64,000 bases of DNA from an uncultured Desulfatiglans sp. (GTDB taxonomy: Bacteria > Desulfobacterota > DSM-4660 > Desulfatiglandales > Desulfatiglandaceae): assembly GCA_900498135.1 (NCBI GenBank), contig LR026961.1, positions 769,518 to 833,517 on the forward strand. The letters run 5' to 3'. Under the pieces are notes generated by a model. It saw nothing but the letters and a program-made list of their open reading frames with translations, had not been told where the DNA came from and ran no database searches. Both the position numbers and the translations under genes were made by a program. Of the stretch, positions 8,732-19,646 are shown piece by piece. How positions within the stretch are numbered: position 1 is the stretch's first letter; every line of letters begins with the position of its first letter.

Positions 8732-10253
8732 GCTCCACCGTAAACGGCTGAAGGGTCTCCTCCATCATCTTCGACAGGTCGGTCCAAAAGGCATCGTCCT
8801 TGGCCGAGGCGAGCACCCGCTCTTCGACATCCGGCATCCGTTCCTCGAGCCCGGCGAGAACGGCCTTCTCAGCGGCGGCAATCCGCTCCAGAGGCACAGC
8901 GTCCAGCAGGCCGCGGGCCACCGCGAAAAGGACCAAGATCTGCTCGCCGGCTGAGAGCGGCGAAAACTGAGCCTGTTTGAGGACCTCCCGCACCCGGCGG
9001 CCATGTTCGAGCGCCTTGCGCGTCCCCGCCTCCAGGCGCGTCCCGAAGCGCGCAAACGACTCGAGTTCCTGGAACTGGCTGTAGGACAGGCGCAGGTCCC
9101 CCGCCACCTTCCGGTAGGCATCGAACTGCGCCTTGCCGCCGACGCGTGAAACGGACTTGCCCACATCCACTGCCGGCATCAGGCCCTTCTGGAAGAGGTC
9201 CGGCGACAGGTAGATCTGCCCGTCCGTGATGGAAATGAGATTGGTCGGGATGTAGGCGGAGATGTTCTGGGCCTCGGTCTCGATGATGGGGAGCGCCGTC
9301 AGGGAACCGCCACCTTTCTCCGGCCTGAGGTGCGTCGACCGCTCGAGGAGGCGGGAATGGATGTAGAAGATATCGCCCGGGAAGGCTTCCCGCCCCGGAG
9401 GGCGCCGCAGCAGCAGGGAGATCTGCCGGTAGGCCAGTGCGTGCCGGGTCAGGTCGTCGTAGACGATCAGGACGTCCCGCCCCGCCTCCATGAAGGATTC
9501 GGCAAGGGTCGTAGCCGCATAGGGGGCGATATACTGCAGCCCGGGCGGATCGTCGCCTTCGACCACCACGACGACGCTGTACTCCATTGCACCCTGGCGC
9601 CCAAGGGCCTCGACCGCCTTCGCGATGCTGCTGCTCCGCTGCCCGATCGCGCAGTAGACGCAGACCACGTCCTTGTCGTGCTGGTTGATGATCGTGTCGA
9701 GGGCGATGGCGGTCTTGCCCGTCTGGCGGTCCCCGAGGATCAGTTCACGCTGGCCGCGGCCGATGGGGATCAGGGCATCCACGACCTTGAGCCCGGTCTC
9801 GAGCGGTCTTTCGACGGGGGCCCGATCCAGGATGCGCGGAGCTTCGCGCATCACCGGCCATCTCGCGCCCGACGGGACGGGCCCGCGGCCGTCCATCGGC
9901 AGCCCGAGGGGATTCACCACCCGCCCCAGAAACTCGGACCCAACCGGAAAATCCAGGATACGGCCGCTGCGTCTGACCTCCATGCCGGCCCCCAGGTCCT
10001 CGCTCGGGCCGAACAGGACGACCCCGACCCGGTCAGGCAGGATGTCGAGCACCATCCCCTCTATGCCATCTTGGAAGAGCACCAACTCCTCGGCCTTGAC
10101 CCCTCCGAGGCCCTCGACCCACACGATGCCCTGGCCCACGGACCGGATCAGACCCACCTCTTCGCTCTCCGGCCTGGGCCGGTAGCCGGCAAGCCCCTTT
10201 TCAACGGCGCGCGTCACATCGTCGAGCGCTGCGTCAAGATGCGTGTCTTTCAT
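8706..10253 (-). CDS. atpA: N-ATPase alpha subunit
   Basis: A 515-residue nucleotide-binding (mostly non-catalytic) F1 subunit. The Walker A GDRQTGKT and the alpha-type signature leading into the [29 protein letters not shown] region are present, as is the RVGGKAQF stretch with the arginine-finger context near SVSRVGG. The ATG at 10253 overlaps the atpF stop (ATGA) and is favoured over the longer frame. The N-terminus lacks the long helix that binds subunit delta in ordinary F-ATPases as far as can be judged by eye, and no delta gene is present in the operon. Confidence 0.93.
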   Translation of the reverse strand: MKDTHLDAALDDVTRAVEKGLAGYRPRPESEEVGLIRSVGQGIVWVEGLGGVKAEELVLFQDGIEGMVLDILPDRVGVVLFGPSEDLGAGMEVRRSGRILDFPVGSEFLGRVVNPLGLPMDGRGPVPSGARWPVMREAPRILDRAPVERPLETGLKVVDALIPIGRGQRELILGDRQTGKTAIALDTIINQHDKDVVCVYCAIGQRSSSIAKAVEALGRQGAMEYSVVVVVEGDDPPGLQYIAPYAATTLAESFMEAGRDVLIVYDDLTRHALAYRQISLLLRRPPGREAFPGDIFYIHSRLLERSTHLRPEKGGGSLTALPIIETEAQNISAYIPTNLISITDGQIYLSPDLFQKGLMPAVDVGKSVSRVGGKAQFDAYRKVAGDLRLSYSQFQELESFARFGTRLEAGTRKALEHGRRVREVLKQAQFSPLSAGEQILVLFAVARGLLDAVPLERIAAAEKAVLAGLEERMPDVEERVLASAKDDAFWTDLSKMMEETLQPFTVEHADARESE

Positions 10254-10996
10254 GATCTTTCCCGCGGGAGTTCGGCCAGAATCCGATGCTCCAGCCCCTC
10301 GAGGTAGCGCTCGAGCGTCCAGCTGATCTTGCGATCCCCGCTGACCCATTCAATGCCGATCCCCATCTCCTTATCCGTTGCCGTTTCGACCTCCGTTCCC
10401 GGCGGCAGCAGCGGCGCCACCCTTCGGCGGAGCCTTTCGGCCATTTCCCCGGTGAGATCGAAACCCGACCGGACCTTCACCGGCTTCCCGTCTTCAACCA
10501 GAGGCAGGGCCTCCTTTTCCGCCTCGATCCTGCGGAGAAACACCTCCAGGACCTCCTCCTGCAGCCCCGCATGCGCCAGATCCCGAAGGACCTTGTCGCC
10601 GACCTCCAGCACCTGCTCCGCGATGCGGGTCTTGAGCCGATCCAGGAAGGCCTCCCGCTGCTCGTCCAAATGGTCCAGCCAGGCCTGCTTCAGGTGCTCT
10701 ACCTCCCGCCGCGCCTCGGCCAGGGTCCGTTCCCGCCAATCCTGCACCTCCCTCTGGGCATCGGCCATGAGTTCGGCTCGTCCTTCAACCGCGCGACGCT
10801 CCTCTTCGCGCGCCCGGGCCTCCCTCTCCCGCGCTTCTTCCCGCGCCTTTTCGGCGCCGGCCAAGTCCTGCGCAATCCGCGCCTCCCTTGCATCCATGGC
10901 CCGGATGATGGGTCCATACAGAAAGCGCCTGAGCAGGAGGACCAGGATCAGGAAGTTCACGATCTGGGCGATGATCGTAAACCAATCGAAAAGCAC
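10250..10996 (-). CDS. atpF: N-ATPase b subunit (long form, AtpF)
   Basis: A 248-residue stator protein. One N-terminal membrane segment ([20 protein letters not shown]) is followed by a long, charged Glu/Arg-rich coiled coil (about 35-150). The C-terminal globular part ends in a [23 protein letters not shown]-like stretch. It is about 90 residues longer than a classical b subunit. In N-ATPases, which have no separate delta gene, the C-terminus of AtpF is thought to take over delta's job of anchoring the stator to F1. The start is GTG behind a GGGGG-type ribosome site. Confidence 0.88.
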   Translation of the reverse strand: MLFDWFTIIAQIVNFLILVLLLRRFLYGPIIRAMDAREARIAQDLAGAEKAREEAREREARAREEERRAVEGRAELMADAQREVQDWRERTLAEARREVEHLKQAWLDHLDEQREAFLDRLKTRIAEQVLEVGDKVLRDLAHAGLQEEVLEVFLRRIEAEKEALPLVEDGKPVKVRSGFDLTGEMAERLRRRVAPLLPPGTEVETATDKEMGIGIEWVSGDRKISWTLERYLEGLEHRILAELPRERS

Positions 10997-10999
10997 GGC

Positions 11000-11278
11000 T
11001 TACCCCCCGGCCTTCTCGAGAAAAAAGCCCCAGAACGGATTCGCGAAGATCAGGATCATGGCCACGACGAAGCAGTAGATGGCGGTCGATTCGACCATGG
11101 CCATGCCGACGAACAGGGTGCGGGTGATCGTGTTCGTTTCGTCAGGCTGCTGGGCGATGGAGCTCAGCGCCTGGGCCAGTGCCCGGCCCTCTCCGAGAGC
11201 GGGGCCGACCGCCCCTATGCCCATGCAGATACCCGCCGAAACAATCGAGGCCACTGCCACCCAGCCCAAAATCTCCAT
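11000..11278 (-). CDS. atpE: N-ATPase c subunit with Na+-type ligands
   Basis: A 92-residue two-helix proteolipid. Helix 1 contains P26-x3-E30 and helix 2 contains V62-E63-S64-T65 with Tyr68. The ES(T)...Y set in helix 2, together with a carboxylate or Gln four residues after the helix-1 proline, is the known Na+-coordination signature of c-rings. N-ATPase c subunits typically have this two-carboxylate version. The sequence therefore predicts Na+ rather than only H+ transport; this is family knowledge applied to visible residues. Confidence 0.93.
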   Translation of the reverse strand: MEILGWVAVASIVSAGICMGIGAVGPALGEGRALAQALSSIAQQPDETNTITRTLFVGMAMVESTAIYCFVVAMILIFANPFWGFFLEKAGG

Positions 11279-11280
11279 GC

Positions 11281-11967
11281 TTACGTCTCCTCTCGTTGTG
11301 GATCCTCGTTTTGCATGGCCGCTGCGATGTAGACCGCGGCCAGCACGCTGAAGATATAGGCCTGCACGAGGCCTGTCAAAAGACCCAGAAGCTGCATCAG
11401 AACCGGGAAGACCAGCGGGGCGATCGCGAGGAGGATCGCTCCGATCATGGTTCCGCTCATGACGTTGCCGAAAAGCCGAACCGCCAGGGCCAGCGTTCGG
11501 CTCAATTCACCGATGATGTTGAAAGGCAGCATGAAAAAGGTCGGGCGGAGATAATTGGCAAGATAGCGGCCGAGGCCCACACGGGCGATGCCGTAGGCCG
11601 GCACTGCGACGAACACCAGCACGGCCAGGGCGGCCGTCGTGGAAAGGGACCCCGTCGGGGGTCGGAATCCCGGCACGACGCTCAGCACATTGCAGAGGGC
11701 GATGAAAAGAAACAGCGTCCCCACGAAAGGCAGGAACCCCCGCGGCTGGCGCGGGCTGATATCATCGAGTTGCTGCCTGACGCCCGAGACCACGGTCTCC
11801 AGGAGATTCTGCCAGCGGGGGATCCGGTCGCCGGTGCTCAGGCGCCGCGTCACCAGCCAGGAGCCGAGGGTGAGCACCAGCATCACCAGCCAGGTGTAAA
11901 GCAGGGTGGCATTCACCTCGATTCCCCCGATCCGCAGCATTACAACCAGGTCAGGACTGATTTCCAT
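11281..11967 (-). CDS. atpB: N-ATPase a subunit
   Basis: A 228-residue integral membrane subunit with five or six hydrophobic segments. The essential stator arginine is in the AVRLFGNVMSG motif of the penultimate helical hairpin, and the C-terminal QAYIFSVLAAVYI matches the last helix of a subunits. The ATG at 11967 lies within the end of atpR (17-bp overlap); a longer frame to 12036 adds a non-conserved Ser-rich stretch. It forms the ion half-channels against the c-ring. Confidence 0.92.
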   Translation of the reverse strand: MEISPDLVVMLRIGGIEVNATLLYTWLVMLVLTLGSWLVTRRLSTGDRIPRWQNLLETVVSGVRQQLDDISPRQPRGFLPFVGTLFLFIALCNVLSVVPGFRPPTGSLSTTAALAVLVFVAVPAYGIARVGLGRYLANYLRPTFFMLPFNIIGELSRTLALAVRLFGNVMSGTMIGAILLAIAPLVFPVLMQLLGLLTGLVQAYIFSVLAAVYIAAAMQNEDPQREET

Positions 11968-12256
11968 GGCTCTTTTTCCCGATGGCGGTATAGACCCAGC
12001 GGCTGACCAGGAACCGCGCGATGAAAAATCCGACAAAGGTGACCAGAAAACCGATGAAACTACGCCGCAGCACCAACCAGAACGCCATCAGGGCAACGCT
12101 GAGACGGATCACGTAGCTCAGCCCGAGAAAGATCTTGGGGCTCGACCTCCGCGGCAGGCGGCGGAGGGTCCAATACAAGCCGCCGAAATAGAAGAAGCCG
12201 ACCACCCAGCCCCACAGGAGCCAGACCGCAACAGCAAAAAGATCAACGGAGCCCAT
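11951..12256 (-). CDS. atpR: N-ATPase accessory membrane protein AtpR
   Basis: A 101-residue hydrophobic protein with three membrane segments and Arg-rich loops (LRRLPRRSS, VLRRSF). Size, three-helix layout and position between atpQ and atpB match AtpR, a subunit found only in N-ATPase operons. A conserved membrane Arg in AtpR has been proposed to contact the c-ring carboxylate or help its assembly. Assignment rests on context more than on residues. Confidence 0.8.
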   Translation of the reverse strand: MGSVDLFAVAVWLLWGWVVGFFYFGGLYWTLRRLPRRSSPKIFLGLSYVIRLSVALMAFWLVLRRSFIGFLVTFVGFFIARFLVSRWVYTAIGKKSHGNQS

Positions 12257-12569
12257 CTTCCCGCTCTTCGTTGATGGCCTTTCGTTCGCGATTGACCCAG
12301 AACCAGGCGTTCAGACACCCGACGATCAGCCCGATCACCAGAAGCATCAAGGTCCACGAATAAGGTCCAGGCCACTTGAGATCGATCCAGATCCCGAGAA
12401 AAACGAAAACGACCGTCGGGACGGAGACCGACCAGCCCACGATGCCGAACATCCCCAGGCCGAACCACACCCCCTGCGGGCGGTGCTTCTCAGCCCTCAG
12501 TTTGCGCTTCTCCCGAACTCCGACTTCATCCGGGAAGCGACTCGGCCCCTTTTCGATCGGATCAGGCAT
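12243..12569 (-). CDS. atpQ: N-ATPase AtpQ (AtpI-like) membrane protein
   Basis: A 108-residue protein with a charged N-terminus and two membrane helices (about 35-58 and 70-92) separated by a short loop, ending in a charged tail. This is the AtpI/AtpQ pattern; AtpI-type proteins help c-ring assembly and may bind Mg2+. The ATG at 12569 overlaps the atpC stop by 8 bp and was preferred to an upstream TTG. Confidence 0.8.
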   Translation of the reverse strand: MPDPIEKGPSRFPDEVGVREKRKLRAEKHRPQGVWFGLGMFGIVGWSVSVPTVVFVFLGIWIDLKWPGPYSWTLMLLVIGLIVGCLNAWFWVNRERKAINEEREDGLR

Positions 12570-12966
12570 TTTTCCCAAACGTTACAAACCTTCGCACGAA
12601 ATCGGCCTCGAGCCGCGCCACGGCGGAGCGGGTCCTGCGCTCCCGATCGTCCACCACCGCGATCATCTCCTCGACCGACTGTTTCAACGCCCCCAATTCA
12701 CCTTTGACCGCCATCCGGACGGCGATCTGCACCTCCCGACCCTGCTTCACCAGGACCCCTTCGTCGAGCGCCATGAATGTCCTTCCGCCTTCGTACTCCT
12801 CGTAGGAAAGAATCCCGGGCACCAGAACCGCCGCCAGATCGAGATGGCGCGGCAGGATGCCGAAGGCCCCGTCGGGGCCTTCGGCCGTGATCTTCCTCAC
12901 GATCGTATCGAGGAAAAGGCCGCTCGGTATGTGGATCCTCAAGCGCATGCCCTTTTCATCAGCCAT
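12562..12966 (-). CDS. atpC: N-ATPase epsilon subunit
   Basis: A 134-residue F1 subunit. The N-terminal beta-sandwich is recognisable by the GAFGILPRHLDLAAVL motif, which corresponds to the conserved GxxGxLPxH of epsilon. A helical C-terminal region follows. It lies between atpD and atpQ, as in the N-ATPase order, and couples the gamma shaft to the c-ring. Confidence 0.88.
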   Translation of the reverse strand: MADEKGMRLRIHIPSGLFLDTIVRKITAEGPDGAFGILPRHLDLAAVLVPGILSYEEYEGGRTFMALDEGVLVKQGREVQIAVRMAVKGELGALKQSVEEMIAVVDDRERRTRSAVARLEADFVRRFVTFGKNA

Positions 12967-12998
12967 GATTCAATGTCCACACCCCCGCGCCCGCATCT

Positions 12999-14456
<1,458 letters not shown>

Positions 14457-14472
14457 TCATTTTTCACAGGCT

Positions 14473-14625
14473 TTCGAAAAATATCCGCACAAATGCTTGA
14501 TTTCCTTGATATTAGCTAAACCGGGACCCGCCCCGCAGGGGCGGGACTGAGCACGCGGAGCGTGTAAAGAAAAATCCTCATTTCCGGATTGGAAACTGAG
14601 CCCTACCGCGAAATCATTTCCGGAT
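14473..14625 (-). repeat. Dispersed composite repeat (A module plus truncated B) upstream of the atp operon
   Basis: On the minus strand the terminus ATCCGGAAATG (14625-14615) opens the A module. Its two hairpins are CCCGCCCC-gca-GGGGCGGG (14527-14545) and CACGC-gga-GCGTG (14552-14564). About 35 bp of the B module (TATCAAGGAAATCAAGC...) then follow before homology stops. The element sits 50-200 bp upstream of atpD, inside the region where the atp promoter should lie. Confidence 0.75.
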
Positions 14626-14661
14626 GGATGCTAAAAAGCATACGACTGCACCGCCGCCAGG

Positions 14662-14883
14662 CTAGAGTCCGCTTTGGCTTCGGCCGGATCTTCTTTTCTG
14701 ACGCCATGCCGCAGAGGCGTATCCCAGGCCGAACCCGACCAGCAGCACCAGCGGCAGCAGCAGGATCTGGGACATGGAGATCTCCCAGAAATAAAGGCGC
14801 AAAGTGATCACTTGCGTGTTCTGGAACAGGAAGACAACAATGAGGACCACCAGAACGATGGCCGCAATCCACTTCGGTTTCAT
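14662..14883 (-). CDS. LapA-domain small membrane protein
   Basis: A 73-residue protein with two membrane helices (about 5-22 and 38-58) and a basic C-terminal tail (WRQKRRSGRS). The first helix is followed by QNTQVITLRLYFWEISMSQ, the typical linker of the LapA (DUF1049) family; in enterobacteria LapA works with LapB in controlling lipopolysaccharide assembly. The ATG at 14883 has GGGGAAAGG upstream. No lapB is adjacent. Confidence 0.75.
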   Translation of the reverse strand: MKPKWIAAIVLVVLIVVFLFQNTQVITLRLYFWEISMSQILLLPLVLLVGFGLGYASAAWRQKRRSGRSQSGL

Positions 14884-15097
14884 ATGGCCTTTCCCCCGGC
14901 GTTCAAACCGATGCTCTTTTTGAAAACCCTTTTTTACCTTAAAACTTTCACTCGGTTCTTGTAAAGAAGTTCGCGGCCACCGACCCCCGCAGCACGCCTG
15001 GAAAACGCGCCTCCGAGGCATCGCATTGAGATATGGGAACGATGTGCTATAATGATATGGTTTGTTTCCATGAATTGCAACGAAAGGAGACCACCGC

Positions 15098-16339
15098 ATG
15101 AGTTACAATACGGCCCTACGGGCTTACACCGCCAAACGCATCGAAGAGATCGGCTCGGCCGACATCCTTGTGGGGATCCCCTGCTTCAACAACGACAAAA
15201 CAATCGCCCACGTCATCCAGATGGTCACCCATGGACTGGCGGCCCATTACCAAGACAAGCGCAGCGTCATTTTCATCGCCGACGGCGGTTCGACGGACGA
15301 CAGCCGCGAGGCCGCGCGCGAGTTCGAGATCAAACCCTGGCAGGAAAAGATCGTCTCCATCTACCGCGGCCCGGGAGGCAAAGGCTCCGCTCTCAGATCG
15401 TTGTTCGAAGCGGCCTATCGGCTCAAGGTCAAGGCCTGTGCGATGGTGGATTCGGACCTGAGAAGCATCACCCCGGACTGGGTCAAATATCTGATCGATC
15501 CCGTCCTCGAAAAAGGCTATCAGTTCGTGGCCCCCGTCTATGTCCGGCACAAATGGGATGGCACCATCACCAACAATATCGTCTACAACCTGACACGGGC
15601 CCTGTACGGGAAACGCATCCGGCAGCCCATCGGCGGCGACTTCGCCCTGTCCCGAGACGTGGCCAAATACTACATCGACCAGGACGTCTGGGACACGGAT
15701 GTCGCCCGTTTCGGGATCGACATCTGGATGACCGTCAGCGCCGTTACACGCGGGTTTCGGATCTGCCAGTCGAATCTGGGGGTCAAGATCCATGACGCAA
15801 AGGACCCCGGACAACATCTCGGTCCGATGTTCCGACAGGTCCTCTCCGCCCTCTTCTCGGGCATGGAGGCGAACGAAGCCTTCTGGAAGCAGGTCAAAGG
15901 CAGCGAGCCCCTCGAGATCTTCGGCTTCCACGAAAAACTCGAGCCGGAGCCGGTCACGGTGAATCTGGATGGATTGATCGAGCTTTTCAGGACGGGATAT
16001 GCCCAGTTTTCCCCGCTCTGGAAGGATATTCTGAGCGAACCATCTTTCGAAGAGATCTCCAAGGCCGCGAAGATGGACTCGAAGCGCTTCCACCTGCCGA
16101 CCGAGGCATGGGTCCGCATCCTCTACGAACTGGCCGCGACTTTCCACGCATGGACCATCAACCGAAGGAAACTGCTGGACCTCATGACCCCGCTCTATTT
16201 TGCGCGGGTGGCCTCCTTCGTCCTGGAAAGCTGGGACATGTCGTCGGACGAGGCCGAAGAACTGGTCGAGGAGCAGGCAGTCAAGTTCGAGGAACAAAAA
16301 GACTACCTGATCCATCTCTGGAACGAAAAGGCTGCTTGA
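15098..16339 (+). CDS. Glycosyltransferase, GT81/GT2-like (glucosylglycerate-type synthase candidate)
   Basis: A 413-residue GT-A fold enzyme. Visible motifs are DGGSTDDSRE (donor site), GPGGKGSALRS, the metal-binding VDSDLRS and QPIGGDFALS, then DTDVARFGIDIW and SNLGVKIHD. This order (GSTDD / GKG / DSDL / P-GG-F / G-I) matches glucosyl-3-phosphoglycerate synthases of family GT81. It is followed after 19 bp by a second related enzyme and then glgA. Either a glucosylglycerate synthase or a GpgS paralogue is plausible; the acceptor cannot be read from sequence. No transmembrane segments are evident. Confidence 0.6.
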   Translation: MSYNTALRAYTAKRIEEIGSADILVGIPCFNNDKTIAHVIQMVTHGLAAHYQDKRSVIFIADGGSTDDSREAAREFEIKPWQEKIVSIYRGPGGKGSALRSLFEAAYRLKVKACAMVDSDLRSITPDWVKYLIDPVLEKGYQFVAPVYVRHKWDGTITNNIVYNLTRALYGKRIRQPIGGDFALSRDVAKYYIDQDVWDTDVARFGIDIWMTVSAVTRGFRICQSNLGVKIHDAKDPGQHLGPMFRQVLSALFSGMEANEAFWKQVKGSEPLEIFGFHEKLEPEPVTVNLDGLIELFRTGYAQFSPLWKDILSEPSFEEISKAAKMDSKRFHLPTEAWVRILYELAATFHAWTINRRKLLDLMTPLYFARVASFVLESWDMSSDEAEELVEEQAVKFEEQKDYLIHLWNEKAA

Positions 16340-16358
16340 GCAAAGGAGGGATAGAACC

Positions 16359-17621
16359 ATGGCCGATTTTCATCAGGGAGGCATGATCACGACGCTCCAT
16401 GGTCTTTACGAGGCCTTTGACCGTGAGGCCTATCTGTCCCGCATGGAAGAGAAACTCGAGGAGTTCGCTCGGCACGTGCGGATCAGCCTGCTGCTGCCTT
16501 CGCTCTATTCGGAGATCCAGAACCCGCCCGTTCTGGACAACATCATCAACGAAATCAGCCAAGCCCGCTACCTGCACCACATTGTGGTCGCCCTGGGCGG
16601 TGCGCCGGAAGAACAGCGGTTCCTGGAGGCGCGCGAATACTTCGGGCGGCTGGCTGCACCCGGCCGCGAGGTCAAGGTGGTCTGGGTCGATGGACCGCGC
16701 ATCCAGCAGGTCCTCCAGGAGATCGAAGCCCGGGCCATCCGGACCGGGGTGCAGGGAAAAGGGCAATCCGTCTGGATCACCCTGGGATATCTCCTGGCAA
16801 AAGAGTCCTCGGACGTCATCGCCCTGCATGACTGCGATATCGTGACCTACAACCGCCTGCTCCTGGCGCGCTTGATCGAACCGATCGCCAACCTCAACAC
16901 CGATTTCGAATTCTGCAAAGGGTATTACGCCCGCATCTCCCCCGCGGACCGCGTCATGAAGGGAAGAGTGACGCGCCTTTTCGTGACCCCGTTCGTGGAC
17001 GCCATGGCACGCATCATGCGGGATCGCGGCTATATCCAGATGGAGCGGTTCTTCCGGTATCACGGGACGTTCAACTACCCTCTGGCGGGTGAATTCTGCT
17101 TCACCAGCAACATCGCCCGGGGTATCAACATCGCCTACGATTGGGGCCTGGAAGTCGCCACCCTGTCCGAAGTCTACCACCGCCTCATCCTGCGCAAGGT
17201 GGCCCAGATCGATCTGGTGCCGAACTACGAGCATAAGCACCAGGACCTCTCGCCCGAAGACAAGTCCAAGGGACTCCACCGCATGGTCGTCGACATCGCG
17301 AAGTTCTATCTCACCTATATGCGCTCTCACGGCATCCCCCTCGACGACGCCTTTGTGGACATGATGCTTCACACCTATTACCAGCGGGCGCTCGATTTTA
17401 TCAAGAGCTACGGGGACGACGCCCAGGTGAACGACCTTCATTTCGACCGCTATGAAGAAGAGCTGACAGCCCAATACTTCCGGGGCTTTCTCTGGACCGC
17501 ATGGGAACAGAGCAAGGGGCCCTACGAGAGCAGTCTGATCCCGTCGTGGAACCGGGTGAGCTTCAGCGTCCCGGACATTTACCGCCGACTGGTGGAAGCC
17601 GTCGAGGCCGACAACCGCTGA
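16359..17621 (+). CDS. Glucosyl-3-phosphoglycerate synthase-like glycosyltransferase
   Basis: A 420-residue GT-A enzyme. Motifs include VWVDGPRIQQ, QGKGQSVW, the metal site LHDCDIVTYNRLLLARL, FCKGYYAR, GRVTRLFVTP, PLAGEFCFTS and YDWGLEVATLSEV. A likely catalytic EHKHQDLSPED stretch follows. This pattern resembles the GpgS enzymes that join ADP- or GDP-glucose to 3-phosphoglycerate, giving the precursor of the compatible solute glucosylglycerate. A separate phosphatase (GpgP) would be needed and is not adjacent. AAGGAGGG lies upstream of the ATG. A polysaccharide role cannot be excluded given the glgA neighbour. Confidence 0.6.
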   Translation: MADFHQGGMITTLHGLYEAFDREAYLSRMEEKLEEFARHVRISLLLPSLYSEIQNPPVLDNIINEISQARYLHHIVVALGGAPEEQRFLEAREYFGRLAAPGREVKVVWVDGPRIQQVLQEIEARAIRTGVQGKGQSVWITLGYLLAKESSDVIALHDCDIVTYNRLLLARLIEPIANLNTDFEFCKGYYARISPADRVMKGRVTRLFVTPFVDAMARIMRDRGYIQMERFFRYHGTFNYPLAGEFCFTSNIARGINIAYDWGLEVATLSEVYHRLILRKVAQIDLVPNYEHKHQDLSPEDKSKGLHRMVVDIAKFYLTYMRSHGIPLDDAFVDMMLHTYYQRALDFIKSYGDDAQVNDLHFDRYEEELTAQYFRGFLWTAWEQSKGPYESSLIPSWNRVSFSVPDIYRRLVEAVEADNR

Positions 17622-17868
17622 AACGGCGAAGCGGCAGGTCCCCCTTAAAACGCCGAGGCAGAGATTTCTTTCAGGCACGCTCGTAACAGACGGTCATCGA
17701 GGCTGATATTTCCGGGTTTTGGATGTCGGATCTGAGAAAGCGAACCCACCTCGCCGGTTTCTGCTTCTTCCCGGACCGCGCCGGCGGCGCGGGCCCCGAC
17801 TGGCCGACCTTCCAAAACAAAGCTGTTTCCGTAAAAACACGCATGGAAAAAAGAAGGAGCTATCCGCC

Positions 17869-19350
17869 ATGCCGGAAGACAGACTGAAAGTCCTTTATCT
17901 GACTCCGGAGGCTGTGCCCTTTGCGAAAACGGGCGGACTGGCCGACGTCGCCGGGGCGCTTCCCGAGGCCCTCCACGACAGGGGAATCGACGTCAGGCTG
18001 ATGCTTCCCTGCTATCGGGCAGTGCTGGAACAGCAGCGCGGCCTCGAACGGGTCGGCCATCCCTTCCGGATCCAGGTCGGAGACGCCTCCCTGGAGGCCC
18101 GGGTCCTCGCCGGGAGCACCCCCCAGGGCGTGCCGGTCTATTTCATCGAGAGGGAAGACCTCTTCGACCGGCCGAACCTTTACGGGAACGACCAGGGAGA
18201 CTATTACGACAATTGCGAACGCTTCACCTTCTTCGCCTACGCCTCCCTACAGGCCCTCCACAACCTGTCTTTCCGGCCTGATATCATCCATTGCCACGAC
18301 TGGCAGACAGGACTCGTGCCGGCGTTGCTGCACAGCCCTTATAGAACAGCGGATTTTTTCAGCCGGACCAAGACCATCTTCACGATCCACAACATCGGCT
18401 ACCAGGGGCTTTTTCCCCCGGTGAAACTGCATGTCACCGGGCTGCCTGGAGACTGGTTCTACCACCCCGAAGGTCTGGAGTATTGGGGAAATCTGAGTTT
18501 TCTCAAATCCGGCATCATCTATGCCGATGCCCTGACGACGGTTAGTCCTACGTACGCCGGGGAAATCCAGACGCCCGAATACGGCCGGGGCATGGAGGGG
18601 ATCCTCTCCCGCCGGCGCGATGCCCTTTACGGCATCCTCAACGGCGTGGATTACCGAGTCTGGGATCCCGCCACAGACACCTATCTCCCGGCTCGCTACG
18701 ACATCACGGAGCGCTCCGGCAAGGCCGTCTGCAAGGCCGCCCTGATCGAGGAGGCCGGGCTCGACCGGGCCTTGCTCCGACAGCCGCTCCTCGCCATGAT
18801 CTCCAGACTGGACAACCAGAAAGGGCTCGATCTGCTCCTCGCCGTCCTGGACCGTATTCTCGAGAGGGATACCGGTCTCCTTATCCTCGGATCGGGCGAT
18901 CCTCACATTCAGTCAGGTTTGGAGGCGGCGGTCACGCGCTTCCCCGGAAGGATGGCCCTTCGGACGGGGTTCGACGACCCCTTCGCTCACCGCATCATGG
19001 CCGGGGCCGATCTCTTTTTGATTCCTTCGAGATACGAGCCCTGCGGCCTCACCCAAATGTATGCCCTCAAGTATGGAACGGTTCCCATCGTCCGTACCAC
19101 GGGAGGTCTCCGGGACACGATTGCGCCGTTCGAAAGGGATACGGGACAGGGAAACGGTTTCACCTTTTCCGCATACGCGCCGGAGGCCTTCTTCGATGCG
19201 ATTCTCCAGGCCCTTTCCCTCTTCAGCGAACCCGGCCATTGGGCACGGCTCCAATCGAACGGCATGGCCGCCGATTTCTCCTGGGCGCGTTCGGCCGGGC
19301 TGTACCTCGAACTGTACGAAGGACTCCTTGGAAAACCAAACGGCGGATGA
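17869..19350 (+). CDS. glgA: Glycogen synthase (ADP-glucose starch/glycogen synthase)
   Basis: A 493-residue GT5 enzyme that extends alpha-1,4-glucan from ADP-glucose. The ADP-glucose-binding KTGGLADV is near the N-terminus. HCHDWQTGLVPALL, FTIHNIGYQG, TVSPTYA, an ISRLDNQKG hinge and the C-terminal YEPCGLTQMYALKYGTVPIV with TGGL are all in place. The ATG at 17869 follows AAGGAGC; the open frame further upstream is not conserved. With glgC at 4.6-5.9 kb it supplies the core of glycogen synthesis. Confidence 0.95.
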   Translation: MPEDRLKVLYLTPEAVPFAKTGGLADVAGALPEALHDRGIDVRLMLPCYRAVLEQQRGLERVGHPFRIQVGDASLEARVLAGSTPQGVPVYFIEREDLFDRPNLYGNDQGDYYDNCERFTFFAYASLQALHNLSFRPDIIHCHDWQTGLVPALLHSPYRTADFFSRTKTIFTIHNIGYQGLFPPVKLHVTGLPGDWFYHPEGLEYWGNLSFLKSGIIYADALTTVSPTYAGEIQTPEYGRGMEGILSRRRDALYGILNGVDYRVWDPATDTYLPARYDITERSGKAVCKAALIEEAGLDRALLRQPLLAMISRLDNQKGLDLLLAVLDRILERDTGLLILGSGDPHIQSGLEAAVTRFPGRMALRTGFDDPFAHRIMAGADLFLIPSRYEPCGLTQMYALKYGTVPIVRTTGGLRDTIAPFERDTGQGNGFTFSAYAPEAFFDAILQALSLFSEPGHWARLQSNGMAADFSWARSAGLYLELYEGLLGKPNGG

Positions 19351-19646
19351 GAGGCGCTTTTTGATGTCTGTGGGGCCTGAAGGATCTTAGTTGTGAACGA
19401 TTCTTACTTGGAGTAGAATCAAAAATTGCAGTCAGGCATGCTGGATGTAAGTGTGAGACAAAATGTAACGGCGCAGTGCACCCCAGGCGTCAGAGCATGT
19501 CGTTTGCCTTGAGCCTCTGGCAGGTTTACAGTCTGGAGGCTTGAGGCAAGCCATTCGTGCGTCTTTCCCGATCCCGGCCCCACCGCTCCCATGCGGCCTT
19601 GAGATAACAAAAGAACCGGTCGAATGCCGTCAGCCGAGGAATCCCG
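19351..19646. other. Intergenic region upstream of cdaA
   Basis: 296 bp with no gene, repeat or clear promoter that could be recognised. Confidence 0.4.
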
